Of a stretch of 64,000 bases of DNA, positions 10,576 through 22,338 are shown one piece after another (positions within the stretch are counted from its first letter, which is position 1; the number at the start of each line of letters is the position of its first letter). Made by a program: the position numbers and the translations under genes. The DNA is taken from positions 1 through 64,000 of the forward strand of contig BGZK01000021.1 in assembly GCA_005406025.1 (NCBI GenBank), read 5' to 3'. Below the pieces are notes generated by a model. It was not told the origin of the DNA, did not search any database, and saw nothing but the letters and a program-made list of their open reading frames with translations. The stretch is from Eumeta japonica. Taxonomy: Eukaryota > Arthropoda > Insecta > Lepidoptera > Psychidae.

Positions 10576-12221
10576 AAAGTAGAAGTAACTTATTAGGATA
10601 GTTATAGATTTATCAAAGTCAAAGTTAAAAGACTAATATCAAAAGAAGTAAATAACAAATAAAATTAAGTTTTGTGGAACGAAAATAAGTTACCCGATAA
10701 CACTTCGTACAGTTTGCTGAAGTAATTAGGCCATTTTTAAATAAAGTTTTTAGCATAAGACATCATTCTGTATATGCGCAAGTTTATTGCATAATTTCAT
10801 ACAATTCTGTTAATTGCAATGAAATAGATCAATAGTTATTATAATTTATATTACGATATCAAGTACGTTAATCACATGAAATGATTCATGGATATGAGTG
10901 GAGCAAAAGATGTAATTAATCATCGTAGCAAGTGGTCTCTGACTACCATTCTAGGAAATAGGCGTGAAATTTTGATTTGAATATCGCTTCAGTTTAATTT
11001 ATATAAAAAAAAAAAACTCAATTTACTCCGAGCGCTCCCAGTAGGCCTTTATTCTAACCCAAACATCCCGTCATCTGGTTTATTATTTACGCATCTCAAA
11101 AAAAAAAGAGGGACTAACAAAATAAATCAAATAAATAACGGCATCACCGAATCGAGCCTCCGCGTTACGTGAGCCACGATCGTAATCAAGACGTGACCAA
11201 AATAACGTACGAGACGTCACTCAGTTAGGATATAACACGACGACGTCAGGGGGCGCGCCAGTCGCCTGAATAATTTCGGGTCACTGTCAAAACGAATTCG
11301 CTTTGGGGATAAAAACAGGGATAAATCTCTGAAAAATAAATGGGTAACTGGGCTCATGGAAAAGAATAGCAAAAAAAAATATGGTATGATGTGATATTTT
11401 TGTTAGGTATTTTTTTTTAATTAACCTTTTGGAACGAAGCCTCAAATCTTTCTAGCGATGTCTAAAATCACCTTAGCGCTGAAAAATTCATCTTTCACAG
11501 CGACAACACCTTTTCTTCAAAGAGATCGATATCACAGCGAGAGTACATGAAGATCCACCTTTCGCCCCTCCACAGAGTCGAATGTGGGTTTATAATCATT
11601 AGTATCACATTCGCTCTTACTATAATTAGTATAGACATTCTTGACTTATACAACACGACCGCAAGGGCCCTGCACGAGCTTTTATACTAATTGGCAGTGA
11701 AGGTAAGCGATAGACGAAAACTTACACTCGACCCTCTCATACTCCGCGTACACAAGTCGGGAACAGATGTCTAACTTTATGCAGATGGTACCAAGTCTTG
11801 TCCAGGTCTCATATTGTGTTGTAATTTCAACGCGTTACTATTATTTAGTGGTTCAATAAATATGGAGCTGACTGAAGCAAAGTGTATGGCAGACGGTATT
11901 GCGAAAGATGAGTTTGGAGCAAGAAGTTGGAGGAGTGAGAATTCAAATTTACTACACAAATACCTCTTCACATTTTCAATAATCTGCTTTCTATTTTCAA
12001 TTTAATTTCCTTTGATATTTTATTCTTTTTTTTTTTTGTCATCTTTTGAAAGTTATTTACAATGAAAAAAGTTTGAAAGATCCTTCACATAGCTTATTAA
12101 AAATGTTGAATTCTTGACGCACAATTAAGTTTGGCAGTTGAATATGGGAGATGAGGGAAAAATTAATAACAACCAAAAACAAATATAAAGTATAAATACA
12201 TATAAAACTGTATTTGTTTAT
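10576..12221. other. No gene recognised; CRE-like motifs
   Basis: The 11,130-11,290 part is CG-richer and holds GAGACGTCAC (11211-11220) and GACGTCA (11242-11248), which resemble CREB/bZIP sites. Two opposite-strand ~64-codon frames near 11,777-12,005 are not convincing. Confidence 0.3.
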
Positions 12222-12841
12222 TGGAGTTTACTCCTTAAGAATCGATTTTCATATAAGGCGCGCGGTATGAGAAAAATTTGAGGAGTAAAATCTACTGATG
12301 AATCCGCGTTACGTTTTTGGTGCGCAACTTATTGGCGCACCTTTCACTTTTCAATCGCGTGTATGTGTGTACTTGTATACTTGTCTGTATATTTGTGTGT
12401 AGCCGACGCAGCGAGGCAGCTGACGCATATATTGTGTGTATACCTATATATATTATAAAAGTATACTGTTCAACGTTTACAAACGATATATATATATATA
12501 CATATAGTGTATCAGTTATACAATTCTAATACGGATCGTCACCACTGTTTTGTTTGTGTTTTAAAGTGTTCTTTTACAATGTAAATATTTATTATTAACA
12601 TTTGATTTATTACTATTATTATTAATAATTACTATTATTATCGTGAATTTTTATATGCATTATTATTATATTTGGTGAAGTGCAATTGATATAAACTATG
12701 GAAGAAAGTGGTGTAGATAATAATGCTGGAATATCAAATGAACACGTGGTTTTCTTAAATTTTTAGTCAAAACGAATTTTTTCAGTTAAATAAACTCTTT
12801 TTGCGTATGTTTAGACAATCGTACTTAAGGAGTAAACTCCA
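12222..12841 (+). mobile_element. 620-bp DNA transposon derivative with 18-bp perfect terminal inverted repeats
   Basis: TGGAGTTTACTCCTTAAG at 12222-12239 is exactly mirrored by CTTAAGGAGTAAACTCCA at 12824-12841. After a one-base shift the similarity continues a few bases inward (CGATT). GGAGTTTACTCC is itself a small palindrome. Inside, ATGGAAGAAAGTGGTGTAG (from 12698) opens a short frame, MEESGVDNNAGISNEHVVFLNF, which stops before the right end. This looks like the 5' start of a transposase left after an internal deletion. The middle carries TA and ATT-rich simple sequence. I could not find a clear target-site duplication or name the superfamily. Confidence 0.65.
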
Positions 12842-13554
12842 GTCGTGCGTCGGAGCTGACACACATTTTTTTTATAATTATATTATGTACAAGATTACAA
12901 TCGCCAAATACGCAGTAACGTGTAAATAATAATATACTTCTTACACGGAAGGACTCTATGTCGACCAAACGTGGTGCTTCACTGCTATTTTGTGGAGTAG
13001 CCTTTCAAAATATTCGTATTAGGTGAATGTTAGCGCACTCTAAAAGGTGGTTAAGACCTTCTCCGCTTTCTTAATATACGTCGGTGATTTTAATAGTAGA
13101 ATCATTCATGCTGTGCAGCATCAGTTGTCCTTGTGTCAAAAACGTTTTTCACCTTCCAAAACAGTTGGTGCCATGCGTTCGACTTTGGACTATCGACATT
13201 TGTCGGCCTAAAATTAGTAGGCCACCATTATGACGAGAGCGTAACCGAAAAGCCTTGAAACTCATAAATCACAATATTTCCCACTTCGCATGCGTAGAAG
13301 CACTTATTGCGTGGTAACACAGTCATTAGGTTTAGTACAGTTAAGCTTGATATACACCTCGAGATCGTAATCATTGTTAGAAAATTGGCTTATTTATACG
13401 GTTTATCTCGCGTTCTTATACGGTATGAGAGGTAAAAATTCAGGTTGTGTAAATTATGTATCATACCAGCGATGACCTACAAACAAGTGTTTGCTCACGC
13501 CGCTGTGACAATATAATTACAATTTTATTATTATAACGAACAAATTCTGTAGAA
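12842..13554. other. No recognisable gene
   Basis: GC-balanced stretches at 12,940-13,340 could be an older element, but I cannot place them. GGCCTAAAATTAGTAGGCC near 13,205 is a small inverted repeat. Confidence 0.35.
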
Positions 13555-14250
13555 TAGCAATAAAAGCCAGGCGAAGGCATATTGCTCTGGGGAAACGGCG
13601 CGGATATTCATAGAATTTTCTATTCTATTTAAAATGCAGAACCGGCCGTTCGCTCGATTTACAAGCTCGGACCTCGTGCATCTCTTAGAAATAAATTTAA
13701 AGAAATTGGAATCTTAACCCTAGCATTTCAATTCATTTATGAAAATGTGTTATACGTAAAAAAAATTTTTAAATGCTTAAAAGAAGTAGTAGTCGACATA
13801 AACTCAATGCCAGAAATAAAAATGAACTGATTTCACATGTTAGTCGACTAAATAAAGTTACAAATTTATTTAGAGGGCTCTGTGTGCGCATATTCAATAA
13901 GATTCCTGTAGATATACAAGATTTATCCGTATATAAACTTGAGAGTGTTATTAAAAAATCACTCAGTAAAAAAGGGTGTTATACAATTTCTGAATACTTA
14001 GGAAACAAATATCCATGGGCATAAGCTACTCGACTTCTTACGGGACTGTTTCGTTCTCAATGGTTTTGTATTTGCTTTGGCTATGTATGAGCAAATTAGA
14101 AAAGAGCTACCTTTACGTTTCTTACTCGTTTTTTTTGAGGAAAAACTGTCTTCCGAACGAGCGGTAAAGTGTAAATTTACAAAAATTATGACGTATTTCA
14201 AGTGTTATTTTGTAACCTACGAAATAAAGATATTTTGAATTTGAATTTGA
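13555..14250 (+). mobile_element. 3' end of a non-LTR retrotransposon (reverse transcriptase C-terminus)
   Basis: The plus strand reads EGILLWGNGADIHRIF, then AVRSIYKLGPRASLRNKFKE, then GILTLAFQFIYENVLYVKK, then a continuous 83-codon frame (13773-14024). That frame contains RNKNELISHVSRLNK, LFRGLCVRIFNKIP and a KKGCYTISEYLGNKYPW end. This order is typical of the post-polymerase C-terminus of Jockey/CR1-like retrotransposons abundant in Lepidoptera. A stop near 13,632 and a frame break near 13,770 show decay. The copy is 5'-truncated, as usual for target-primed insertion. The 3' UTR ends in a TTTGAATTTGAATTTGA simple tail near 14,234-14,250. Confidence 0.85.
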
Positions 14251-14359
14251 TGTCAAAACTGAATTATTCGGGAAGGATTGAACTTGTCTACTATTTCCAG
14301 TCATATGAAAGGCGGATTAAGTCGATTTATCCCCATAATTTTCAACATAGTAACTACTT

Positions 14360-14395
14360 GACTGACGCAGTTGGTCATCACCAACTGCGTCAGTC
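14360..14395. repeat. 16-bp perfect hairpin
   Basis: GACTGACGCAGTTGGT, a CATC loop, then the exact complement, followed by another partial repeat (CACCAACTGAGTCA). It lies just downstream of the retrotransposon tail. Function unknown. Confidence 0.8.
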
Positions 14396-14494
14396 ACCAA
14401 CTGAGTCATCGCCGGGGGCCTGACTTCGAATGCTGCACAAAACAAGAATATAATTTAAAAATTAATGTTTATCTAAGCCTGTGTGTTTCTACGT

Positions 14495-14515
14495 ATTATA
14501 TATATATTTATATAT

Positions 14516-14549
<34 letters not shown>

Positions 14550-14552
14550 TTT
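14495..14552. repeat. Compound TA/CA microsatellite
   Basis: TATATA runs flank a CACACACACACACACA run. The overlapping tyrosine/isoleucine/threonine-rich frames here are artefacts. Confidence 0.85.
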
Positions 14553-15314
14553 GCCGTCGTCTCTCTGGTACCAAAACGTGCACAGTACATGTCCAACGCC
14601 TGATATGTAACACAGTCATCGATGTTTAAAGTGAATCCGTGCCTGTGTATTATCGATTTGAATTTGAAATTTCTCGTTTCGAAAACCAATCACGGAAAAG
14701 GATCGATAGCACTTTGCGTTTGTAATTGTTTGAGAGCCAATCACTGACAAGTGCGAATCAGCAACCGCGGTGTGCGCATACCCACGCGGCCACGTGTAAA
14801 ATAATGCAACTTTAAAAAATGTTCTTCTATGAATGGGATGAATATAAATAGATTGAGTAATACAGTATCTTACATAAAAGCATCAAGGAGTACGCATTAG
14901 CGCTCGAGTATCAATTGTTCGCTTTTGCGCGGAATCTCGACGTATTTACTGAGAATTATTTTTTGAAAGAGCTTTTACAATTTTGTGATTTAGGATAAGA
15001 GCTTTCGAAAGGCTTTTTATATGCATAAAATCTTTATGTACAAAAATTTCTTGCACACGTGCCAGCACACATAGGCTGAAGGCAGTGAAAACAACAAAGG
15101 AAATTGTTATACACTTTATTATGGGTGTAATGCCTTAATATATTCAATTAATACACCTAATAAAACATTAATTTTTTTAACCACAGAGTATATTCAGAAC
15201 CTCTCATCTAACCATAAACAATCATTGTCTCTGGGCTGTTCACATTTTGCTCTCAATATGAATATAATATATGACAGAGACGTATATAGTCTGGCATCTG
15301 TCACTAGAATGAAA

Positions 15315-15350
<36 letters not shown>

Positions 15351-16404
15351 ACACGTGATCGCATTACGTGATGGTTTCCTGTAAATTTGTGCTGCTTTTA
15401 ACGTTAGTTCGATTTATAAATATTGGATTTACATTGTTAGTTAAAGAAACAAGTCTTGTAACGCCATCACTCATTAGTAAAAAAATCTAAAATATTTTAC
15501 AGTATAAGTACTTGCAATTAGTAATGTTTGTGGTGTTGAGCGCTTCTATTGTAATAAAACTCGAAAAAGCGGATTTAATATTTCTTGATTTCATTGAATT
15601 TTAGAGCTGCGGAAATTTTATAGGTTACCATGGTACAGTTTCATTACCTACATCATAATTTTACTACATGATAATCTTATTTAACTCTAAATCTTATTTC
15701 AACAATCAACAGATAAGACCATATTTTTCCTATTATAAGACTGAAAGGGTCAGATTTCAAGGGTTAGGATTTCAGTCTAGATGTATATTTGTGTGAAAAT
15801 ACCTGTTAAAGGTACTTAGACACAAGGAATATATTTATTTTCGAATTTAGCGTGTTCTATGTATGATATAGAATTAATCCTTATTCTTGTAGAATTAATC
15901 GCTTTTATGTATTATTTTATACCTTGGACAGATTTTTTAAATTTATACTTTACCAATTATAACTAAACTATGATATTCTACGTTAAGTCAGTTTTAAAAG
16001 AAAGGAAAGAGAAAAAAAATCAAGAAGTTACAATTTTTGTACTGTTATAGTAAATTGTTGTTATTATGAAAAACTGTTTCAAGACACTTCATGTCTTTTT
16101 ATATCTTTCGCAAATTCTCGAAAGGCCTTACAACTCAAGCACTACCTTAAAAAATTACCAAGGACAATATCTGGAGAGAAATAAACCCTAAAATATGAAA
16201 CCCTGTTTTATCCGAACCTTCATAAACTCGGGACGTGCCTACGAAATATTTTTAATTTTCCGTCCCTTCCCATTAAGTTCACTAAGTAAAAAAGCACGTT
16301 GAGAGTGCTAAGTTCAGATTTGAAATTACGCGCAGAATTATAAGAAAAATAATAGCAATTTATTTGTTTAACCGTCCCGTAGCAAGTGCTTTGTTATGTA
16401 TCAC
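14553..16404. other. No recognisable gene; TA microsatellite
   Basis: AT-rich. A (TA)n run sits at 15,319-15,347. Nothing else could be assigned. Confidence 0.4.
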
Positions 16405-16779
16405 TTAAAAGCGCGTTTGTGCATTTATTACATTGTACTTTAAATACAAATTAACAATGCATCGTTTTATGACCATTCCGGAGTGTGCGTACAGACCGAT
16501 TACAATCGTCCTCCATTTTAAAATTAGTTGATCAGATCCTTTATTTACCTTCAGGTATATGCCGTAAACAACATTAAACACACATACATTTATTCGACGA
16601 TTCCCCAAATATAAACATAAATTATTATAAATCTTGTTAAATACAATAGATATCCATCTTAATTCAAGTAAAGCCGCAAAATATTCACAATTACGAGGAC
16701 TGCTCTTTATGTATCCGGAACTGGCCACATACAGAACAATATTTAAAAAGTAATTATAATATTTGAAACTGGAACTCAT
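16405..16779 (-). other. Unassigned 124-codon open frame
   Basis: It starts with ATG (MSSSFKYYNYFLNIVLYVASS) and ends with TAA/TGA-type context near 16,405. It is among the longest frames in the window. Hydrophobic stretches near residues 8-22 and 55-75 could be membrane-like, but AT-rich random DNA gives the same look. I recognise no family. It lies next to a mariner remnant and could be a chance frame. Confidence 0.12.
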
Positions 16780-16854
16780 CGGCTGTAGAAAACAGTTTAT
16801 TTCATGTAACTGTCAATTAGATTTAGATCGTGAAAATTTTCGTGAGTTGATTTA

Positions 16855-17335
16855 TTACGATTTCAGGCGTGGGCTAATTCAAAAACAGTGCAACGATTAA
16901 CTCCCTTCGACTTTTGGAGATGAAACATCATCAAAAACCACGGTGTATCACTAGTTTAGTGAGTTTAATCGTGCGTGGTCTATGCTCACAAACAGATTTA
17001 AAGAAGGTCGCCCTAAATCGGTTGTTGTGTCACAAAATATCGATGCTTTGCGGGCACTAATAGTGTAAGACTGTCAAGGTCCGTGTCACCAACGTCATAA
17101 AGGCGTCCATTGGCATAAGCATGACAAGCATACATAAGATATTACACGAAAATTTGGCAGTAAAAAATTTATTCGCGTCGGATTCCGCACAACTTGGATG
17201 AAAGGTTATTGATGCGTTCAAAATGCATGATTTGAAGATATCTCAATCAGAATGGAAAAAGTGCTATAAAAGTCGGTTTCAGCGCATGGAAAAGTGTATC
17301 CGGACATCACGGGAATATTCATCAAATGATAGATG
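16855..17335 (+). mobile_element. Internally deleted mariner (third copy)
   Basis: One frame (with stops) reads YDFRRGLIQKQCND, then FSEFNRA, then TNRFKEGRPKSVVVSQNIDA. It is followed by ASIGISMTSIHKILHENLAV in another frame (about 17,100-17,165). The frame then jumps to IDAFKMHDLKISQSEWKKCY and RFQRMEKCI (about 17,210-17,300), the extreme C-terminus. The whole catalytic core between the DNA-binding region and C-terminus is missing, so this is a deletion derivative. Terminal repeats are not clearly visible. GGACATC and GATGTC/GGACAC wording near 17,305-17,365 may be part of its 3' end. Confidence 0.8.
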
Positions 17336-17359
17336 TCTGTTTTTTTTTTGATATTCCGG

Positions 17360-17895
17360 ACACATAAATAGCAGCCCTTGCACTCACAATTTCGTCGGCC
17401 CGACTGCGCAAGCGCGGACGTAACGCGCTTTGCTTATGTCGTGGGGCATATAGTCGTTCTTTTATCTTATCTTTTATGTCTATTTTTGTCGTGGATAGTA
17501 AGCTGTGAGCCAGCGCTCACTTTTTCGAACGTGCATTATGTTAGAGAAAAAAAAACCGATAATTCGACGGCACGATATTGTCCAACCGTTTTGGTCAGGA
17601 TCGCTTGTCAGTTTGGTTTGTTAACTTGTGAATTTGGTTGCTCCATCTCGCATGCCGTATGTTGCGTCATCGGTAGATGCTAAAAACCAGCTTTGTGGGA
17701 GTTGTTTGTTTTTAGTGGCATCAAAGGTGTTGATTTTAATCATCCCACAGCTGAAGCATGCCTTCCCCAATTTTTCTATTTTATCTAAAATAGAAAAATC
17801 CCAACCCGCTCAAACAGCACTGAGCCGTGTTGGCTCCGTGCTGTTTGTGCGGGTTGGGGACTGATAATGACTTTTATGATGATGATGATATGAAT
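17360..17895 (+). mobile_element. Possible non-autonomous retroelement with structured 3' end
   Basis: Sequence of higher GC than its flanks, ending in an ATGATGATGATGAT simple tail (about 17,876-17,890). Such ATG tails are typical of RTE-like and related retroelements. Near the 3' end are two adjacent strong hairpins (17,770-17,858) and a short TGTGGGA/TCCCACA pair. Two open frames (101 and 78 codons) overlap here but have no recognisable domain. It abuts the deleted mariner. The class is inferred only from tail and structure. Confidence 0.4.
17770..17858. repeat. Two tandem hairpins
   Basis: The first has perfect 14-bp arms (ATTTTTCTATTTTA, 17770-17783 and 17786-17799) around a 2-nt loop. 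The second has 27-bp arms (17800-17826 and 17832-17858, beginning CCCAACCCGCTCAAACAGC) with 25 of 27 positions paired around a GTGTT loop. They directly abut each other. Confidence 0.85.
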
Positions 17896-19688
17896 TTCCG
17901 TGACAAGCGGCTTAATGTGTTTTCCAATGCGCAGAGTGATTGTTCAATTCACCCATAATTAGAACAGAACGTGGTAACTTTTAATTCGAAGGTGACGCTC
18001 TCAATCAACATTTTTTATATGTTTTTTTAGTGAAGCTTTTTTGAAGATAATTAATGTAAAATTTTACATTTCGCTTATAAACGAGTTAACCTTTGGAACG
18101 GCAATTTAATTTTTCATAATCCTAAAATAACGCACAGACACAACTATTTTTATTTACTAAATAAAAAGCACGCTAAGTCTTATAAGCAGGCTCAGGTAAT
18201 ATCGTGGACGTAGATAAATAATAGTGAACAAAATAAAGCCGCGTCTCTGTGTGATTGCCGAAGAGCTTACTGCTTAAGCCAAAGGAAGCGCTTTTTCACC
18301 CGACTACGCGTGAGATTGTATTTTTCGAAAGCTTCGTTATTAGTTATATATTTGTAGTTTTTTTAGTCCGCCACTGAATTTCTAATATATATCTAGACCT
18401 TCGTTCCAATTAAGAATGTAATTCCAGAACACGATTAGAGATTGTATTAGATAAAAATATATAAAAACTCTGATAACCATTTTAAAGAGACTTGTATGAA
18501 ATTGCGTGGTGTAAAGTTACTGTGTGTGTGCATATTGTATGGCGGTCGACGTATTTTGTGCGACTGTGTGTGCGGTCATAATGTAAGATCGTTCAAAAGC
18601 GAGGTTAGTTTAGTCTTTTATATCTGAAGCCATTTAAAGAGATTCCTTCTACATCTCTTTAGCTTTGTAAAGGCTCTGTAGATATTCTGTACAATTTTGA
18701 AAAAAGAGGTAGGGGGTTTATGAAATGATTTGAAAAATAGAAGCCATTGTAAACTTAATTTATATTTTTGACGTAGGTATTCAACTAAGATATTTGTCGC
18801 TTTAAGCTGCTTGTAATCTATCTTTTTCGTTTTTAGTTTTGAGTCGGGGTTAAAAAAGTGACCGTAGACAATATATAGAGAATACGATAACAGAGTACCT
18901 TTATATTTACCTATAATACTGATAAAGATATACGAAAAATATTATTTATTTTAGATTTCTTTTTATTCATTAATTAACAGTAATAGCTTATTTTAATCGT
19001 CTTATTAGAAATGTATAATTTATTGAGGTTCTGAAATAGATTTTCATTATTTACATAATGTAAAATAAAGGTTAGAAAAACAAGAAGATTCCTAGAATCA
19101 GTAACTTAATTTTGATAGCTGTAACACCTTTATTTGCATAAGTAATTATTTTTCTATTTGCATAAGTATTTACAATAATCAATAATTTGAATTGAATATA
19201 AAACAGTTATGTGCAATATTTATAACAAAAATTGACCACACTATTGGTATCCACGTAATGAAATTAAACAAAACACTACGTTATAAATTTTCAGTTTTCC
19301 GACAGAAAAATATACGAGAAATAATCAACATTTACATTTTCCTTCTCGACATGAAAAAATGGTTAGGTTGGATTTCGTACGGATATACAGAGTTATCTCG
19401 AAGTTTTCATATATTTTGCAAGACTTATAACGCGTGGCATTTAAAAGTGATTTACGATAATTTTTTTTCACTCCTTTTCTTCAACTATTTGAAAAAAAAA
19501 TATATACGCGTTTCATTTTCGTATGAAACTAGAAACCCTTTAGCGATCGGTCATGTCAGCTGTCTGTTTGTCGTAAGATTTGTCCTGTTAAACCTTGAAA
19601 TTAATACGAATATTCATGTAAAAGTGAAACGACATCACTTAGACTATTCTCTTCAGACAGGTTACGTGGACTATTTTTTTTACTGATA
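17896..19688. other. No recognisable gene
   Basis: AT-rich. A 164-codon frame at 19192-19686 is the longest in the window, but it starts at TTG rather than ATG, has no recognisable domain and runs up to the MITE. I treat it as chance. Confidence 0.35.
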
Positions 19689-19854
19689 CAGTACAATGAA
19701 CGAAACTCTGCCGTTGTGAAGTTAGCGACGAAAGCGTCGCAACGGCGTAAATTAGGAATGCGGGGGAGAATGAGGAAGGGTCGGGGAGTGTTGGACCTGC
19801 GCTTGGCATCATTCGCAGACAAGTCAGAGCGGCAGAGTTTCGTGCGTTGTACTG
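19689..19854 (+). mobile_element. 166-bp MITE, copy 1
   Basis: The left end, CAGTACAATGAACGAAACT followed by CTGCCG, is mirrored by CGGCAGAGTTTCGTGCGTTG followed by TACTG at the right end. This gives inverted repeats of about 25 bp with few mismatches. The interior includes GACGAAAGCGTCGCAACGGCG and GGAAGGGTCGGGGAGTGTT. Copies of nearly the same length and interior occur at 31.7 kb (plus) and 48.7 kb (minus). It has no coding capacity and depends on an unknown transposase. The target duplication is probably TA. Confidence 0.85.
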
Positions 19855-20104
19855 AATGTCGGTGAATTTTTTTAAGAATTGCTATAAGATCGTTAGTATT
19901 AATGTATTGTTGTTTAATTAATAAGGAGCAAATTAAAACAAATAATTACTTAGGACATTTTGAAAAGGTACTGAATGTGGTCCGACACACGCATACCCGA
20001 TTTATTTCTAATTTATGACGTAACGGGTTGATGTTCTCGTTTGATTATCTCACTGTTGGCTATGCTCCTCTACAGTGTTTTAATTCAGAATGAGGGGCAT
20101 GGAC

Positions 20105-20345
20105 ACGAAGTTAGCGTAGAGGTTGGCCCAGAGCCGCTATCGGAAGCCGTTAACGAGCGCGGTCACTAATTAGAGGACAGCGTCCGAAGCCGAAGGCTTA
20201 GCATGCATGCCGAGGCACGTAGCAACTGGCTCAGTTCGACTTAAGTCAAAAACTCATCGGTCGATTTGCCTTGGACGGGATTGAATCCGATACTTTATAA
20301 TACGAAGATAAGTCCTCTTAACCAGTGCGCCACCATCGCTCACTT
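20105..20345 (-). mobile_element. tRNA-derived SINE
   Basis: On the minus strand, GATGGTGGCGCACTGGTTAA (about 20,340 downward) resembles a pol III A box. GGATTCAATCCCG (about 20,275-20,287) resembles a B box, and their spacing fits a tRNA-like head. The body continues with AATCGACCGATGAGTTTTTG, ACTTAAGTC and a GC-rich segment (GCCTTCGGCTTCGGACG). The AATCGAxCGATGAG wording recurs at 44.4 kb. The tail is unclear, so the boundary at 20,105 is approximate. Confidence 0.6.
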
Positions 20346-20761
20346 GTATCCCGCTCAATAACTTATACTTTAAGCAAATTCTGTATAGTAGTCCTGTACA
20401 GAAAGTCATTTGTCAATAAACAAATAAGTATATAATATATATACATCGAAGTTGGCACTTTGTTATCGCTTTGTACACTCAGCATAATTGTATATCTCCT
20501 CCTTCCTCCAAGAGCTCGCCGAGCGAACAACTTTCTTCTGTATAACTGTGATCGCGTAGTGCGGATAACCTATTTAGGCTAGCATTTCACGCGAACGAAC
20601 TTTATCTATTGAAACACGTTTGTATAAGAGTCAGATGTGGGAGTTTTCGCTTTAGGGTGATATTTCATAGAGGTTTTTTAGTACTATTGTTAGTTTCGAA
20701 AAAAAAACTAATGTTTTAGATCATTTTGGTTGTCATATTTAAATATGATGAAAAATGATAT

Positions 20762-20808
20762 CGAATCTGTATATAAAATACGAAAAAACTTTTTCTCTGA
20801 CCTTGTAT
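20762..20808 (+). mobile_element. Lone mariner right terminus
   Basis: GAATCTGTATATAAAATACG followed by AAAAAACTTTTTCTCTGACC matches, with few changes, the last ~45 bp of the mariner at 4736-6034 (5993-6037). No transposase or left end is recognisable nearby, so this is a fragment or a very short deletion derivative. Confidence 0.6.
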
Positions 20809-22060
20809 CATTGTTACTGGGTAAGTTTTAAAAAAGAAACGCTATCCCGTTACGATTTTTGGTTGTATTTAAATACGTTACATCTGAGCGTAAGAGTTAT
20901 AAATATTAAGTTGTCCTTCAGTGTTGTTTTAATTAGTTACATCGTTTTATTCACACGTGACTTACATATACAGTTTCTGAGCTGTACGCGAATTAAAGGG
21001 TTAGCATATTTAATTTGATTAATGAGATTCATATGTGACAAGTTGAATGAAGACATCTTGTGAGAAATTTAAATAAATTAAACGGTCTTTAAATCATTAT
21101 GTTTTATAGTTAAATTACAGAAAGAGGAAATATATTACTAAACGTTCGCTGCATTTCCGTAGATATTACGTAATCACTCAAGCGAATAATAGCTTGAACT
21201 TTAAGCTTTCGTTTGAAAGTCGAGCTTTAAGTGAAAGCTTTGCTAACAGAACAACGTATTGATATATTAGTTAAAGACGAAAGGTCGTTGGAGGAGTTTT
21301 GAGACGAAAGCTTTTAATCCCGAAGATAATCTAGACTTTAGACCTAGGATTTTCGTTAATCCATGAACGAGATAGAGGCAGCTATTAGGCTGCGCCTTTA
21401 ATTATAAAAATCACAAACTCTAATTAGATGTGTATGTTTGATCTTGATGATTGATGGTGAAACGCACTGTACGAAATTCTCTGAATTACTAAGAGTCGCA
21501 AAGTAAGACACTTTCTGGATCAAAGTTATTACTTATGAATGGTTCATAGAATTTTGTAACTTTAACATTTCGCGCGAGTTTTTATACGCCTCAATAAATG
21601 TATACCTTAATGAATGATTTTCAAAATAGCATTTATCACAATAATATTAATATATGTTATAGACAGAAGTGGTATGACACGATCCGAATTAAATTTCAGA
21701 TATAGCAAAGATATTAATCAATTTGAAGTATTGTAAGATTGATACAAAAATCTTAATATAAGACCACTGACCCAAGTAAAATATTTGTCAATATACAAAT
21801 ATATGATACATAAATATAAAAATGTAATGTTCGTTTGTTCAAAATCGCAAATCTTTTAAAGTTCTTTACCGATCATTTTGAAATTTTTGTACAACGTTGC
21901 ATGCATAAGCGTTCATGTTTTTATAATTTTAACCTTTAACCTACTATTAGTATTTGTCCAGGACTTCATTCGCATATTTGTACTATTGAAACGAACTGCT
22001 ACATCGATTCCAAAAATCATTTTATTCATAGAAATCTAAAAATATAGCCTTTATTTTGGT
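20809..22060. other. No recognisable gene
   Basis: AT-rich. ACCGATCATTTTGAAATTTTTG near 21,870 resembles the 'accgattttgatgaaat' wording of insect dispersed repeats. AGCTTTC/GAAAGCT inverted motifs cluster at 21,200-21,310. Confidence 0.35.
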
Positions 22061-22338
22061 TCTAGCATTTGTACCGCCTTAGCCTAAACGACCGGTAGCG
22101 GAAGCCAAATTTAAAGCAAGGTGTTTAGAAAAATCGAGAGCCCTAACCGCGACCGAAATTAAAAAATGTGACCAGAACCATATGGAAATGTGGAACCAAT
22201 AACGTGACCATAATATAATCAGCATACTATCACAATTATAATTGGAAGTTGGTCCGAGATTTGAATCAACAGCAATATTGACCAAAGAAGGAAATTAATT
22301 TTATCCCCATACGAGCGAAACCACGGGCGGAAAGTTAC
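22061..22338 (+). repeat. Dispersed repeat with degenerate six-base core, copy D
   Basis: Opens with TCTAGCATTTGTACCGCCTT, like copy A. It has GACCGGTAGCGGAAGCC at the core start, then a worn purine-rich hexamer pattern to about 22,280. It closes with ACGAGCGAAACCACGGGCGG, the reverse of the 'ccgcggcttcgctcgt' motif. A minus-strand 68-codon frame (22079-22285) is incidental. Confidence 0.55.

Noticed and set aside
14371..14689. Short proteins with Tyr-Ile and Thr-His runs
   Set aside because: Translations of TA/CA simple repeats.
19192..19686. 164-codon open frame, longest in the window
   Set aside because: It starts at TTG, is strongly AT-biased in content, has no recognisable domain and stops where the MITE begins.
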